From positions 186,001-250,000 of the forward strand of contig CAKTWI010000001.1 in the NCBI GenBank assembly GCA_934630815.1: a DNA stretch of 64,000 nt, written 5' to 3'. Below, piece after piece: positions 36,646-44,868 of the stretch. A program made the position numbers and the translations under genes. This DNA comes from an uncultured Senegalimassilia sp. GTDB lineage: Bacteria; Actinomycetota; Coriobacteriia; Coriobacteriales; Eggerthellaceae. The notes beneath the pieces were generated by a model, which was not told the DNA's origin, did not search any database, and saw only the letters and a list, made by a program, of their open reading frames with translations. Positions within the stretch are counted from its first letter, which is position 1. Each line of letters begins with the position of its first letter.

Positions 36646-37479
36646 CTACTTGCGCTTCACGGCCTTGAGCTTCTTGGTCTTGGGAGCGGCCGCCTGGGCA
36701 GCGCCCCCCTCCTTCGCAAGCTCCTGGTTCTGCTTCTTGATACGACCGGCAAGCACGATGCGGGCCAGCAGCAGCGACACCTCGTACAGCACGATCAGCG
36801 CGGCGAACATGAGCGCCATGGTGACCGGGGAGGCGTCGGGCGTGACGATGGCGCAGAACACCAGCAGACCGACGTAGATGCCGCGCCAGCTATCGCGCAG
36901 CTTCTTGTACGGCACCACGTTGAACACCACCAGGTAGAAAATGACCAGCGGCAGCTCGAAGGCGACGCCGAAGCCCAGCTCGAACTTGATGATGATGTCC
37001 ACGTAGCTGGCCATGCGCGGCGTGACGGTGCCCAGACCCATGGCCTGGTCGGTGAGCCACTGGAACGCCGGGTTCAGGATGATGCAGTAGCAGAAGACGG
37101 TGCCGACGATGAACAGCGCCACGGCCGCGGCGAACGTGGGGATGAACCACTTGCGCTCGTTGGGCTTGAGCGCCGGCAGGAAGAACGCCAGCAGCTGCCA
37201 CAGGATAACCGGCGAGCAGGCCACGATGGCCGCCCAGATGGAGATCTTGAAGCGGGTGGAGAACGCCTCGAACGGGTCGATGGCCATGAACGACGGCAGG
37301 CCGTCGGGGCCCTTCGGCAGGTACTCGGCGATGGGGATCATCAGGAACTGGCCCATGGTGGGCGTGGCGAAGTAGAACACGCACACGCCGACGAGCAGGC
37401 ACACGACGATGCGCACCAAGCGCATGCGCAGCTCGCCCAGATGATCGAATAGGGGCATTCGCGCCGGTCCGATAGGCAT
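36646..37479 (-). CDS. tatC: twin-arginine translocase subunit TatC
   Basis: The 277-residue protein has six predicted membrane helices and the TatC opening MPLFDHLGELRMRLVR with the conserved Glu-Leu-Arg that recognises twin-arginine signals, plus FELGFGVAFELPLVIF with its conserved helix-4 Glu. It ends in a Lys-rich cytoplasmic tail. It translocates folded proteins; likely clients in this window are the FAD oxidoreductase, DmsA-like enzyme and NapG-like protein. GGGGGAG precedes the ATG, and the gene follows tatA with its start 3 bases after the tatA stop. Confidence 0.96.
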   Translation of the reverse strand: MPIGPARMPLFDHLGELRMRLVRIVVCLLVGVCVFYFATPTMGQFLMIPIAEYLPKGPDGLPSFMAIDPFEAFSTRFKISIWAAIVACSPVILWQLLAFFLPALKPNERKWFIPTFAAAVALFIVGTVFCYCIILNPAFQWLTDQAMGLGTVTPRMASYVDIIIKFELGFGVAFELPLVIFYLVVFNVVPYKKLRDSWRGIYVGLLVFCAIVTPDASPVTMALMFAALIVLYEVSLLLARIVLAGRIKKQNQELAKEGGAAQAAAPKTKKLKAVKRK

Positions 37480-37482
37480 CGG

Positions 37483-38049
37483 TTACTCCCCCTTCGTTTC
37501 GGTGGCGGAAGACTGGGCAGCGGGCGCTGCCGGTGCGGCGGGCGCCGCGGGAGCCGCTTGCGCGGCGGTTTCGGGAGCTGCGGCCTCGGCCAACTTGGCG
37601 TCGGCAGCTGCCAGCGCGGCCTGCTTGGCGGCCTCGGCCCTTTCGGCTTCGGCAGCCTGCTTGGCGGCGCGCTCGCGATCGTAGCGGGCCTTGCGCTCGC
37701 TGAAGCTTTCCTGTTGCCCCGCCGGACGCGGCTTGGAGGCCGTGGCGGAGGAGCTATGCGAGGACACGGCCTTGCTTGCGCTGCTCACGGCCTTGCTGGC
37801 GCCGTTGGCGGCCTTCTTGCCGGCATCGGCGGCCTTCTCCATGACGTCGAGCGGGTTCTTGAACGGCTCGTCGGAATCGGGGTCGTACACCTCGTTCTTG
37901 ATAACCTTGTTCATCTCCTCCTGCGCGTTGCGGAACTTGCCGATGGCCTTGCCAAGCGTTTTCGCCATTGCGGGCAGCTTGTCAGGGCCGAACAGCAGGA
38001 AACCGAACAGCAGAATGAGAAATAGCTCAAATCCACCGATACCAAACAA
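37483..38049 (-). CDS. tatA: twin-arginine translocase subunit TatA/TatB
   Basis: I start this protein at TTG 38,049, which gives MFGIGGFELFLILLFGFLLF, a textbook TatA N-terminus, with AAAGGGG 6 bases upstream. The frame could run to 38,121, but that would add 24 non-conserved residues before the helix. After the helix come FGPDKLPAMAKTLGKAIGKFR, an amphipathic helix, and a long Lys/Ala/Ser-rich tail (to 188 residues). TatA forms the pore-like assembly; TatB links TatC to it. The FGPDKLP hinge occurs in both families, so this single copy may do both jobs. It overlaps tatC's operon. Confidence 0.9.
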   Translation of the reverse strand: MFGIGGFELFLILLFGFLLFGPDKLPAMAKTLGKAIGKFRNAQEEMNKVIKNEVYDPDSDEPFKNPLDVMEKAADAGKKAANGASKAVSSASKAVSSHSSSATASKPRPAGQQESFSERKARYDRERAAKQAAEAERAEAAKQAALAAADAKLAEAAAPETAAQAAPAAPAAPAAPAAQSSATETKGE

Positions 38050-38120
38050 AGCATTCCCCTTTGCGTGCGTTCCCTTTACTCTTTTCGCGCTTGCGCGCGA
38101 CAGCCATTCATGGTAACACA

Positions 38121-38199
38121 AACGCCCCGACCCCCTTCGCGCGCACTTCCTTTACAGAAAAGTTCTGCTAGGGAAGCAGCATTCGGGGACCGGGGCGTT
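38121..38199 (-). terminator. long-stem hairpin, possible terminator
   Basis: A 15-base arm at 38,121-38,135 (AACGCCCCGACCCCC) pairs with 38,185-38,199 with two mismatches around a 49-base loop; on the minus strand TTTGTGTT follows. It would end the amidohydrolase/small-protein transcript before tatA. Confidence 0.45.
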
Positions 38200-38217
38200 A
38201 TCCGTTGCCAAGGGTTG

Positions 38218-38412
38218 TTACATGGACAGCACGGAAAGCGCGATGGTGGGGATGCCGAGCGCCAGCACCAGGATGACGCACACCACCACGGTGAAGATCT
38301 TCTTCGTGCGGGCCGCCGCCTCGCGACGCGCCTTCTCGCGCGCCTCGCGCTCCTGCGCCGCCTTGATGCGTTCGGCCTTCTGCTTGGCCGTGAGCTTCTG
38401 GTTCGTTCCCAT
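38218..38412 (-). CDS. small single-pass membrane protein
   Basis: A 64-residue protein made of a highly charged Lys/Arg/Glu/Ala helix (about residues 5-37) and one C-terminal membrane helix (FTVVVCVILVLALGIPTIAL). GAGGTAG precedes its ATG and it starts 6 bases after the amidohydrolase stop, so it is probably translated with it. No family is recognised. The real-gene case rests on the ribosome site, the coupling and the clean topology. It could be a small scaffold or membrane-tethering protein. Confidence 0.65.
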   Translation of the reverse strand: MGTNQKLTAKQKAERIKAAQEREAREKARREAAARTKKIFTVVVCVILVLALGIPTIALSVLSM

Positions 38413-38418
38413 GGCGCG

Positions 38419-39771
38419 CTACCTCAGCTTGCTGCGGATCTCGATGACGCGGGCGATGCTGCGGGCCACTTCCACGCCCACATGCCAGCTGCTCTTCTCG
38501 TACAGCACGTTGCCGCCCACCATGGTCATGAGCACGTCGGAGCCGTTGCAGGCGTTGACCACGGCCGAGACCGGATCGGTTGCCGGCGTTTGATGCGAGC
38601 CGGACAGGTCGACGGCGATGACGTCGGCCAGCTTGCCCACTTCCAGGCTGCCCACCTTGTCGTCCATGCGCAGCGCACGGGCGCCGCCGATGGTGGCCAT
38701 CTCCAGCATGGTGGAGGATTTCATGAAGCTGCGCGGGTTCACGGCGCGCTGGATGAGCATGCCGATGTGCATCTCCGAGATCATGTCGGTGGAGTCGGTG
38801 GCGGCGGGGCTGTCGGTGCCCAGGCCCACGCGCAGGCCGTTGTTCAGGAACTCGGCGAGCGGGGCCACGCCCATGCCCAGCTGGGCGTTGATGCGCGGAC
38901 AGCTGGCCACGGACACGTCGTACTCCTTGAGCTTGGCCACGTCATGGTCGTCGACGTAGACGCCGTGCACCATCATGACGTTGTCGCTCTCGAACGCGCC
39001 CCAGTTCAGCACGTAGTTAACCGGCGTGGTGCCCGTGGGCAGCCACGGCGGGACCTCCACGTAGCAGCGCGTGGTGTCCATGGAGTGGACGGAGAAGGGC
39101 GAGGAGCCGTAGCGCACGAAATCGCACTCCTCGCGGTCGCCGGCCAGGCGCAGCGCCACGGGAAGGTTCTTCCTGGAGGCGAGCTGGGCGACCTTGCGGA
39201 AGATCTCCGGGTTGCAGGTGAACAGCGACGACGGGGCCAGGCCGACGGTAAGACGGTCGGAATCGACCTCTTCCTGCCAATGGGCCAGGTCGTTCTCGGC
39301 CTGATGCATAGCGAAGTCCACGCGGCGGCGGTCCATGGCGCCCACCTCGCGGTAGACGACGCCGCGCATGCCCAGCTTCTGCATGGCGGTGCAGCTGGCG
39401 CCCGATGTGGTGATGTCGGCCACGGTGGTGATGCCGCTGGACAGCGACTCGAGGCCGCCCAGGATGGCCGAATCGTACCAATCGGCGGCGTCCATCTTCG
39501 CGGACAGCTCGCGCATGGTCATGATCCAAGTAGCGTAGGGGACATCGTGGACGATGCCGCGCATGACCGCGTTCTCCAGGTGGGTGTGCAGGTCGACGAA
39601 GCCGGGCAGGATGGCCGCCTGGCCGAAATCGGAGACTTCCTCATCGGGATAGCGCAACTTGAGCATGGCGGCGTCGCCGACGTCGCGGATGGCGCCGTCG
39701 CGAACGAGCACCGCACCGTTGTGGATGGGTTCCGACGTGATGGGAAGCACGTACTGCGCGCACAAAAGCAT
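38419..39771 (-). CDS. metal-dependent amidohydrolase/deaminase (TrzA/ATZ type)
   Basis: The 450-residue protein belongs to the amidohydrolase superfamily: HTH motif in FVDLHTHLENAVMRG, a His in MMVHGVYV, and the catalytic Asp in VGLGTDSPAATDS. Its length and C-terminal KVGSLEVGKLADVIAVDL match the cytosine/adenosine deaminase-like group that includes S-adenosylhomocysteine and aminofutalosine deaminases. Which amine it removes cannot be read here; an aminofutalosine deaminase role in menaquinone synthesis is one possibility. I use ATG 39,771 with GAGG 7 bases upstream; the same frame is open much further upstream but antisense-like there. It is coupled to a small membrane protein. Confidence 0.83.
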   Translation of the reverse strand: MLLCAQYVLPITSEPIHNGAVLVRDGAIRDVGDAAMLKLRYPDEEVSDFGQAAILPGFVDLHTHLENAVMRGIVHDVPYATWIMTMRELSAKMDAADWYDSAILGGLESLSSGITTVADITTSGASCTAMQKLGMRGVVYREVGAMDRRRVDFAMHQAENDLAHWQEEVDSDRLTVGLAPSSLFTCNPEIFRKVAQLASRKNLPVALRLAGDREECDFVRYGSSPFSVHSMDTTRCYVEVPPWLPTGTTPVNYVLNWGAFESDNVMMVHGVYVDDHDVAKLKEYDVSVASCPRINAQLGMGVAPLAEFLNNGLRVGLGTDSPAATDSTDMISEMHIGMLIQRAVNPRSFMKSSTMLEMATIGGARALRMDDKVGSLEVGKLADVIAVDLSGSHQTPATDPVSAVVNACNGSDVLMTMVGGNVLYEKSSWHVGVEVARSIARVIEIRSKLR

Positions 39772-39889
39772 GGGCTGCCTCGCTTGTTCCGTGATTTGCA
39801 AGTAAACACGTATGATAGCACCGATGAGCGCCCCGGCGGAGCTTCCACGAAAGCAACGCGGCGAGCGGCGCGGGCCGGGGAGTTTGATT

Positions 39890-39978
39890 CGCGAACAGGG
39901 GACGGAGGTGTGTTCACGCGGATACGTCGACGGAAGTGCGGGGGTTGACCGCGAACGCACCTCCGTCCCCTGTTCGCG
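39890..39978. repeat. REP-like GGGGACGG inverted repeat
   Basis: The arm at 39,890-39,915 (CGCGAACAGGGGACGG onward) pairs with 39,953-39,978 with one mismatch around a 37-base loop. The right arm begins 2 bases after the histidine-kinase stop codon. The sequence matches the core of the 27.1-kb cluster. Confidence 0.85.
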
Positions 39979-39980
39979 GG

Positions 39981-41459
39981 CTACTTCAACGGCAGGGTTG
40001 CGGTTAACACGGTGCCTTCGGCCTGCGTGCTGGAGGCCGTCAGGGTGCCGCCGTGCTCCTCGGCGATGGCCCGCGCGATGGCGAGCCCCAGACCGTGCCC
40101 GCCGGCGCTGCCCGTGCGCGCCTTGTCCGCGCGATAGAAGCGGTCGAACACGTGGGGAAGGTCCTCGGGAGATATGGGCGCGCCGGTGTTGCGCACCGCA
40201 AGCCTCGCCTGCTTGGCCGAGCGCGAAAGCGACACGTCGACCGCTCCCCCATCGTCGACGTACTTGCAGGCGTTGTCGATGAGCGTGCCCGCCAAACGGC
40301 GCAGCCGCTGCTCGTTGCCGCGCAGCTCGATGCCGGGCTCCACCTGCGATTCCAGCTTCACGCCGCGCTCGAACGCCACCGATTCGAACTGCAGCACCTC
40401 GCCTTCGAGCACGTCGGACAGGTCGACTTCCTCGAAGGCCGGACGGGCGGCGCCGGACTGCGCGGCCGCCTCCTCCTCGTCCATCTTCGCCAGCGCGAGC
40501 AAGTCGCCCACCAGGCCCTGCATAGCCTCGGCCTCGTGCTGCGTGCTCTCGAGCCATTGGCTTTGGCTTGCCACGCTGCGCTCGGGATGCTCGAGCGCGA
40601 TGGACGTGTTGGCCAGGATGACGGTGAGCGGGGTTTTCAGGTCGTGCGACGCGTCGGCAACGAAGCGGCGCTGCTGCGTCCAAGCGCGGGCGACGGGGCG
40701 CAGCGCCCAGCGGCTGAAGAACAGGCTGATAACGAAGAACACCGCCAGCGCCGCGACCTCCACCACGGCGAGCGTGGCCGCCAGGGTGCGCCAGCCGCTC
40801 GCGCTGCCCATGTCGGCGAACGCCAGATACATGACGCCGCCCGCCTGGCGTTTCACGTAGAACAGGCCCAGGTCGGATAGGCTGCCGAAGCCCTCGTCGG
40901 CGCCGGCGAGCTGCTGACCGGCTTGCTCGAGCACGTCTTGGCTGATAGACGCCGTGTTGTAGCGGCCGAGCGCGGTCATGGCCCCGTCCACGGACACGGA
41001 GAACAGCGCCATGGGGATGACCTGCCCCCCGTCGCGCTCGCGACCGCCGATGGTCGGCGGCGCCGCGACGTCGGAGGAGTCGGCAACGGCGAGCTCCTGA
41101 TCGGCAGAGCCGGCGAGCGCATCGGCCCCGACGTCCTCCCGGCCCACGGCGGCATCGGCTTCCGCAAAGCCGGCGGCCTGCCCGGCAACCTGGGCCGACG
41201 TCTCCTGGTCGCCGGAGACGGCCGGGTCGTCCGCCCCGCCATCGTCAGGCGCGGGCTGGCCTTCGCCCAACGCGTCCTTCCCCATCTGCCTGCCCTGGTG
41301 CTCGGCGGCCTGCGCGATGGCCTGGTTGAGCGCGCCATCGACCGTGGCGACGCTTTGCCGATGGTTCACCACGCAGATAGTCGTGAAAACCACCGTCAGC
41401 ACGACGGCGACGGTGGCCATGTTCAACGCTATGAACTTGATGCGGAGCTTTTTCAGCAT
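39981..41459 (-). CDS. sensor histidine kinase with large extracytoplasmic domain
   Basis: The 492-residue protein has an N-terminal membrane helix (about 10-31), an extracytoplasmic region of about 195 residues rich in Asp, Ala and Gly (including a low-complexity stretch at 60-145), and a second helix (about 228-248). The HisKA domain has His272 in DASHDLKTPLTV. The HATPase domain has an N box (GTLIDNACKYV) and GGHGLGLAIARAIAEEHGG. It should sense an external cue and phosphorylate the regulator encoded 12 bases upstream. A REP-like hairpin follows its stop directly. The signal is unknown. Confidence 0.92.
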   Translation of the reverse strand: MLKKLRIKFIALNMATVAVVLTVVFTTICVVNHRQSVATVDGALNQAIAQAAEHQGRQMGKDALGEGQPAPDDGGADDPAVSGDQETSAQVAGQAAGFAEADAAVGREDVGADALAGSADQELAVADSSDVAAPPTIGGRERDGGQVIPMALFSVSVDGAMTALGRYNTASISQDVLEQAGQQLAGADEGFGSLSDLGLFYVKRQAGGVMYLAFADMGSASGWRTLAATLAVVEVAALAVFFVISLFFSRWALRPVARAWTQQRRFVADASHDLKTPLTVILANTSIALEHPERSVASQSQWLESTQHEAEAMQGLVGDLLALAKMDEEEAAAQSGAARPAFEEVDLSDVLEGEVLQFESVAFERGVKLESQVEPGIELRGNEQRLRRLAGTLIDNACKYVDDGGAVDVSLSRSAKQARLAVRNTGAPISPEDLPHVFDRFYRADKARTGSAGGHGLGLAIARAIAEEHGGTLTASSTQAEGTVLTATLPLK

Positions 41460-41471
41460 AGGGCGGCCGCC

Positions 41472-42155
41472 TTAGGCCGCGGCGCCGTCGGCGGCGAAAC
41501 GGTAGCCAGCCTTGCGGATGGTCTCGATGCACGCCTGCGAGCCCAGAAAGCGCATCTTCTTGCGAAGGAAGCTGACATAGGCTTCCACATTGTTGTCCTC
41601 GGCGCTCGATTCCACACCCCACACGCGCTCGATGAGCAGCTCCTTCGACACCACCTGGCCGGCATTGCTCATAAGCACCTTCGCCAGGGAAAACTCCTTG
41701 AACGACAGATGGATGGTCTTCTGCCCGCACGTCAGGTCATAGCTTTCCAGATTCAGCGAAAGATCGCCCGCATCGAGCTTCTCGAAGATCACCTCGCCCT
41801 GGCGGCGCGTGAGGGCGCGCAGATGCGCCAGCAGCTCGGCGGGACTGAAAGGCTTGGTCATGTAGTCATCGGCGCCGCTGTCCAGACCGGTAATCTTGTC
41901 GGGCACGGCATCGCGCGCGGTGAGCAGCAGCACCGGCGTGCTCACGTTCTTGCGGCGCAATTCGGCCACTACCGCGAAACCGTCCATCTTCGGCAGCATG
42001 ACGTCCAGGATGACCACGTCGTAGATACCGCTTTCGGCATAGGCCAGCCCATCGGCGCCGTTGTGCACCACGTCGGTGCCGTAGCCGTTCTCCTCCAGGA
42101 TGTGCGCCAGCGCGCGGGCCAGCCGCACGTCGTCTTCCACGATGAGGATCTGCAT
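41472..42155 (-). CDS. OmpR/PhoB-family response regulator
   Basis: The 227-residue protein has a receiver domain with acidic EDD (7-9), phospho-acceptor Asp51 in VVILDVMLPKMDG and Lys in DYMTKPFSP, then a winged-helix OmpR-type DNA-binding domain ending VWGVESSAEDNNVEAYVSFLRKKM. I use ATG 42,155 (MQILIVED) with GGAAGG upstream; the frame could extend to 42,203. It forms an operon with the kinase that follows. Targets are unknown; nearby genes include the amidohydrolase. Confidence 0.94.
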   Translation of the reverse strand: MQILIVEDDVRLARALAHILEENGYGTDVVHNGADGLAYAESGIYDVVILDVMLPKMDGFAVVAELRRKNVSTPVLLLTARDAVPDKITGLDSGADDYMTKPFSPAELLAHLRALTRRQGEVIFEKLDAGDLSLNLESYDLTCGQKTIHLSFKEFSLAKVLMSNAGQVVSKELLIERVWGVESSAEDNNVEAYVSFLRKKMRFLGSQACIETIRKAGYRFAADGAAA

Positions 42156-42255
42156 GGTGTGCCTTCCGTCGATTCCCGAACCCGCACCGCAGGGCGCAGG
42201 CATGCATTCTTTTGGTCAACAGTATACGGCGCAGCCTGAAAACGGGCTTAAAGAA

Positions 42256-42281
42256 CGGGGCCGCCCCGTAGGACGGCCCCG
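42256..42281 (-). terminator. terminator after the multi-ferredoxin gene
   Basis: CGGGGCCG (42,256-42,263) pairs perfectly with CGGCCCCG (42,274-42,281); on the minus strand TTCTTTAA follows. It lies 25 bases after the stop. Confidence 0.75.
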
Positions 42282-42305
42282 CATGCGGAAGCTATGGAAG
42301 CGGAT

Positions 42306-43490
42306 TTAGCGCTCGTAGACCTGATCGCAGCCGAGCAGGTCCTTCATGGTGTGCCAGATCTGATGCGGATCGCCCACGGGATGCGCGGGCGGCTTCATCT
42401 CGTAGCGTTCCACCGCACCCGAGAGCAGGTCGACGGCGAACACCTCGTCGGAGAGCGTGAGCGCCTGCTGCGGGCAGATGTCCGTGCAGCAACGGCATTT
42501 CACGCAATCGCCAGGGAAATGCTCCACGCCGAACGTGCCGTCCTCGTCGGTGAACTTGCTGATGGCGCCGGTCGGGCAGAACGTCGCGCACATCTGGCAG
42601 CTGCTGCATTTGTCCGGGTCGATGATGACGTGGCCCCACAGGCGCGTCTCGATCATGACGTCCTGCGGCTCGCCCAAGCTGGACAGGCTGTTCAGCAGCA
42701 GCTCACGGCGATCGGGGATGAAGTGGGGCAACGTGCCGTCCTCCATCACTTTCTGGAAGCGCGATTCGGGCTTCTCCTCGATGCCGAGCGTTTCCTTCAC
42801 GGCATAGTCGGCGGTGGTGCCGGCGGCTGCCTTCGCCTCGGAGCCCATTTCCGCGAAGAACCTGCGCTTGCCGGCGTCGAAGCTGGATTTGCCCTCGAGG
42901 CGCACCTGGTGCGGGAACTTCTTCACCAGGTCGACGCGCATGTCGCTGTTCCACGTTTCCAGCAGCGTGTTGGCGGTATCGCGCACCTGCTCGGCCATAT
43001 GGAACCCGGTGGCGTGCTCGCAGGCGGCGCACTTGCCCTCCACCAGGCTGACGTGCTTGGCGCCGGCCACGGCCAGGGTGACCAGCAGGCTTTCCTCCAC
43101 GCGCCCAAGACACGTGACGGACACGACTTTCTCCAGGTCAAGCAGCCCTTCTGCAGCATTCACGATTTGCTCGCACGCGATGACCACCTCGCCGTCGGCG
43201 GCGCGCATGGCCTGGATGCAGCGATGCAGCAGCTCGGCGTCGTTGGGACGATGGGCCTCGAGCGCGCACGTGGGGCACACGGTGGCGCACGTGCCGCAGC
43301 CGATGCATTTCTCCGGCGAGATGATCAGCTCGTTGTCGTTATAGGATATGCAGCCCGACGTGCACACCTCCGCGCATTTCATGCACGTGGCGTTGCGATT
43401 GCGCACGACGGCGCAGCGGTTCTGATGAACCGTGATATCGGCGCTCTGAAGTTTTTCGAGCAGACCGAGGAAATTCTTGGCACTTGGCAT
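42306..43490 (-). CDS. multi-[4Fe-4S] ferredoxin protein with a MvhD-like central segment
   Basis: About 394 residues. The N-terminal cysteine-rich part has CMKCAEVCTSGC then CIGCGTCATVCPTCALEA. The middle contains SVTCLGRVEESLL, a Gly/Ala stretch and EGKCAACEHA, which recalls the MvhD/VhuD-type delta subunit that links hydrogenases to heterodisulfide reductase. The C-terminal part has two more ferredoxin motifs, CSSCQMCATFCPTGA and CVKCRCCTDICPQQA. No signal peptide or membrane helix is seen, so it should be a cytoplasmic electron carrier. AAGGGG precedes ATG 43,490; the frame extends further upstream but overlaps the next gene. It follows the unknown 270-residue gene by 52 bases. The MvhD resemblance is my reading and needs a profile search. 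Confidence 0.82.
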   Translation of the reverse strand: MPSAKNFLGLLEKLQSADITVHQNRCAVVRNRNATCMKCAEVCTSGCISYNDNELIISPEKCIGCGTCATVCPTCALEAHRPNDAELLHRCIQAMRAADGEVVIACEQIVNAAEGLLDLEKVVSVTCLGRVEESLLVTLAVAGAKHVSLVEGKCAACEHATGFHMAEQVRDTANTLLETWNSDMRVDLVKKFPHQVRLEGKSSFDAGKRRFFAEMGSEAKAAAGTTADYAVKETLGIEEKPESRFQKVMEDGTLPHFIPDRRELLLNSLSSLGEPQDVMIETRLWGHVIIDPDKCSSCQMCATFCPTGAISKFTDEDGTFGVEHFPGDCVKCRCCTDICPQQALTLSDEVFAVDLLSGAVERYEMKPPAHPVGDPHQIWHTMKDLLGCDQVYER

Positions 43491-43542
43491 TGCTGCCCCT
43501 TTCTCGTCTACCCCCTTGCAATTGGTTAGTATAGCCATTCGC

Positions 43543-44355
43543 CTACGAGAACGCACCGGCGGCGGCGTCGAACTCGCGCACGGAGCCGTCGGCGTACTCG
43601 ATGCCCCAGGTGCCGTAGTCCACGTCGAACGCAGGCAGATCGGGAATGGCGAAGGCGGGCTCGGCGGCATCGGCGACCTCGGCCTGCGCTTCAGCGGCAG
43701 CGTCGGCAGCATCAGCCACCTGCTCGGCGGTGGCGCTTGCCGGCTCAGCCTGATCAGATGCCTGACCTGCGGATTCGCCTTGTTCAGCGGCAACGGCGGC
43801 GGCTTCGGCCTGCGCCCGCTCGGCGGCTGCGAGCTGCGCTTCGTAGCTGGCGCGCGACGGGATGCGCACGCAAGCGATATCCTGCCCCAGCGCACCGGCG
43901 TTCATGAGGTCGCGCACGCGCTCCACCATGTCCACCCCGTCGGTGGGAAACGACGAATCGGAGCCCGTCTTCACCGCAATGAGCGCGTTGTCGCCGAACT
44001 CCAATTCAAGCCAGTGATACGGAAACGCCGGCTGACCGTTTTCGGCGCGAACGTTGTTGGCGGCCGTGATGGTGTTGGACACCTTCGAGAACATGTTGTG
44101 CAGCCACTTGGGCATGACGCCCTCCCATAGCCGCTGCGCGGCTTCGTCTGACTTGTCCCAGTAGGCACGATGCAGCTTGATCATGAAGCGCATCACGTTC
44201 TCCGGGCGCTGCCCGTCTACCGGCTTGTGCGCCTGCACAAGCGACGGCGCCACATAGGAGTACGAGCGTTTGATATCGGAGACGCACTCGTCGTTGAATA
44301 AACGTTCGTCCAGGTCCATGCGAAGAATCAAAGAGGGTCGAATAAAAGCGGTCAT
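43543..44355 (-). CDS. conserved-looking protein of unknown function
   Basis: A 270-residue protein I cannot assign. Residues 1-170 look globular (RPSLILRMDLDERLF, MRFMIKLHRAYWDK, PYHWLELEFGDNALIAVKTG). Residues 170-245 are a low-complexity Ala/Glu/Gln linker that may form a coiled coil. A short C-terminal segment (DYGTWGIEYADGSVREFD) follows. No signal peptide, membrane helix or cysteine motif is visible. AAAGGAAG precedes ATG 44,355. It is transcribed with the multi-ferredoxin gene and diverges from the winged-helix-like/torD operon, suggesting a role in the same redox system. Confidence 0.7.
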   Translation of the reverse strand: MTAFIRPSLILRMDLDERLFNDECVSDIKRSYSYVAPSLVQAHKPVDGQRPENVMRFMIKLHRAYWDKSDEAAQRLWEGVMPKWLHNMFSKVSNTITAANNVRAENGQPAFPYHWLELEFGDNALIAVKTGSDSSFPTDGVDMVERVRDLMNAGALGQDIACVRIPSRASYEAQLAAAERAQAEAAAVAAEQGESAGQASDQAEPASATAEQVADAADAAAEAQAEVADAAEPAFAIPDLPAFDVDYGTWGIEYADGSVREFDAAAGAFS

Positions 44356-44667
44356 GGCTTCAGCTTCCTTTCTCCAAACCAAAGCGGGCCGGCGCACGTC
44401 CCCACGCGGCCAGGTCCGTCGTCCACTTGCATTCTTCCCCAAACCCCGCCGCGCAGTATGGCGCAACCCTCCGCGCGTTGTCAAACGCGGGTTTGCGACC
44501 GCACATCCGGCGCAAAGCGCAACGGGCGGGCCGCACGCCTATGGCGCCAGCCGGGCCCGCGACGCGCCGTGAGCGCTCGCCTGGAGTTGCGGCAACTCGC
44601 TGCAAACCCGCCGCGCGAAGACGCATCTATCCTCATATTCGAATAACCTACCGCGGAAAATCGGGCC

Positions 44668-44697
44668 TTGACATCGTCGATGCGGCGCGCATATCAT
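44668..44697 (+). promoter_or_regulatory. sigma-A-type promoter of the winged-helix-like/torD operon
   Basis: Consensus TTGACA (44,668-44,673) and TATCAT (44,692-44,697) are 18 bases apart. Transcription would start near 44,704, leaving a leader of about 165 bases. Confidence 0.72.
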
Positions 44698-44703
44698 CGT
44701 CGC

Positions 44704-44868
44704 GGGGAGTCCGCCGGCGCACCGGATGCGTGCGGCAGACATTGTTTGCAAAAAGTCGGAGCTTCAGGGGTGAAGTTCCCGGAGTCGGTCTTACGGGCCG
44801 GCGCTGTAGCGTCATGCCAGAAGGCAGGCGCTTGTTTTGTTGCTAGCAATGTCTGGGAGGGGCGGAGC
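44704..44868 (+). promoter_or_regulatory. long structured 5' leader, class unknown
   Basis: The leader opens with a strong hairpin: GTCCGCCGGCGCA (about 44,710-44,722) pairs with TGCGTGCGGCAGAC (about 44,728-44,741) with one mismatch and a bulge. Further short complementary segments follow near 44,758-44,780 and 44,783-44,805. It could be a cis-regulatory RNA; I could not match it to a riboswitch consensus I know. Confidence 0.4.

Larger units (their letters stand above)
44356..44868. other. divergent intergenic region
   Basis: This 513-base region lies between the unknown/ferredoxin operon (minus) and the winged-helix-like/torD operon (plus). It contains the promoter at 44,668-44,697 and a long structured leader, described separately. 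The half nearer the minus-strand genes shows no clear motif. Confidence 0.6.

Noticed and set aside
43491..43895. An upstream extension of the multi-ferredoxin gene
   Set aside because: It overlaps the coding region of the 270-residue neighbour in another frame, is Pro/Ser/Arg-rich, and ATG 43,490 has a good ribosome site.
44704..44868. Cobalamin or Moco riboswitch
   Set aside because: GGGGTGAAGTTCCCGG and TGCCAGAAGG looked suggestive, but the ordered core motifs of either class were not found; kept only as an unclassified leader.
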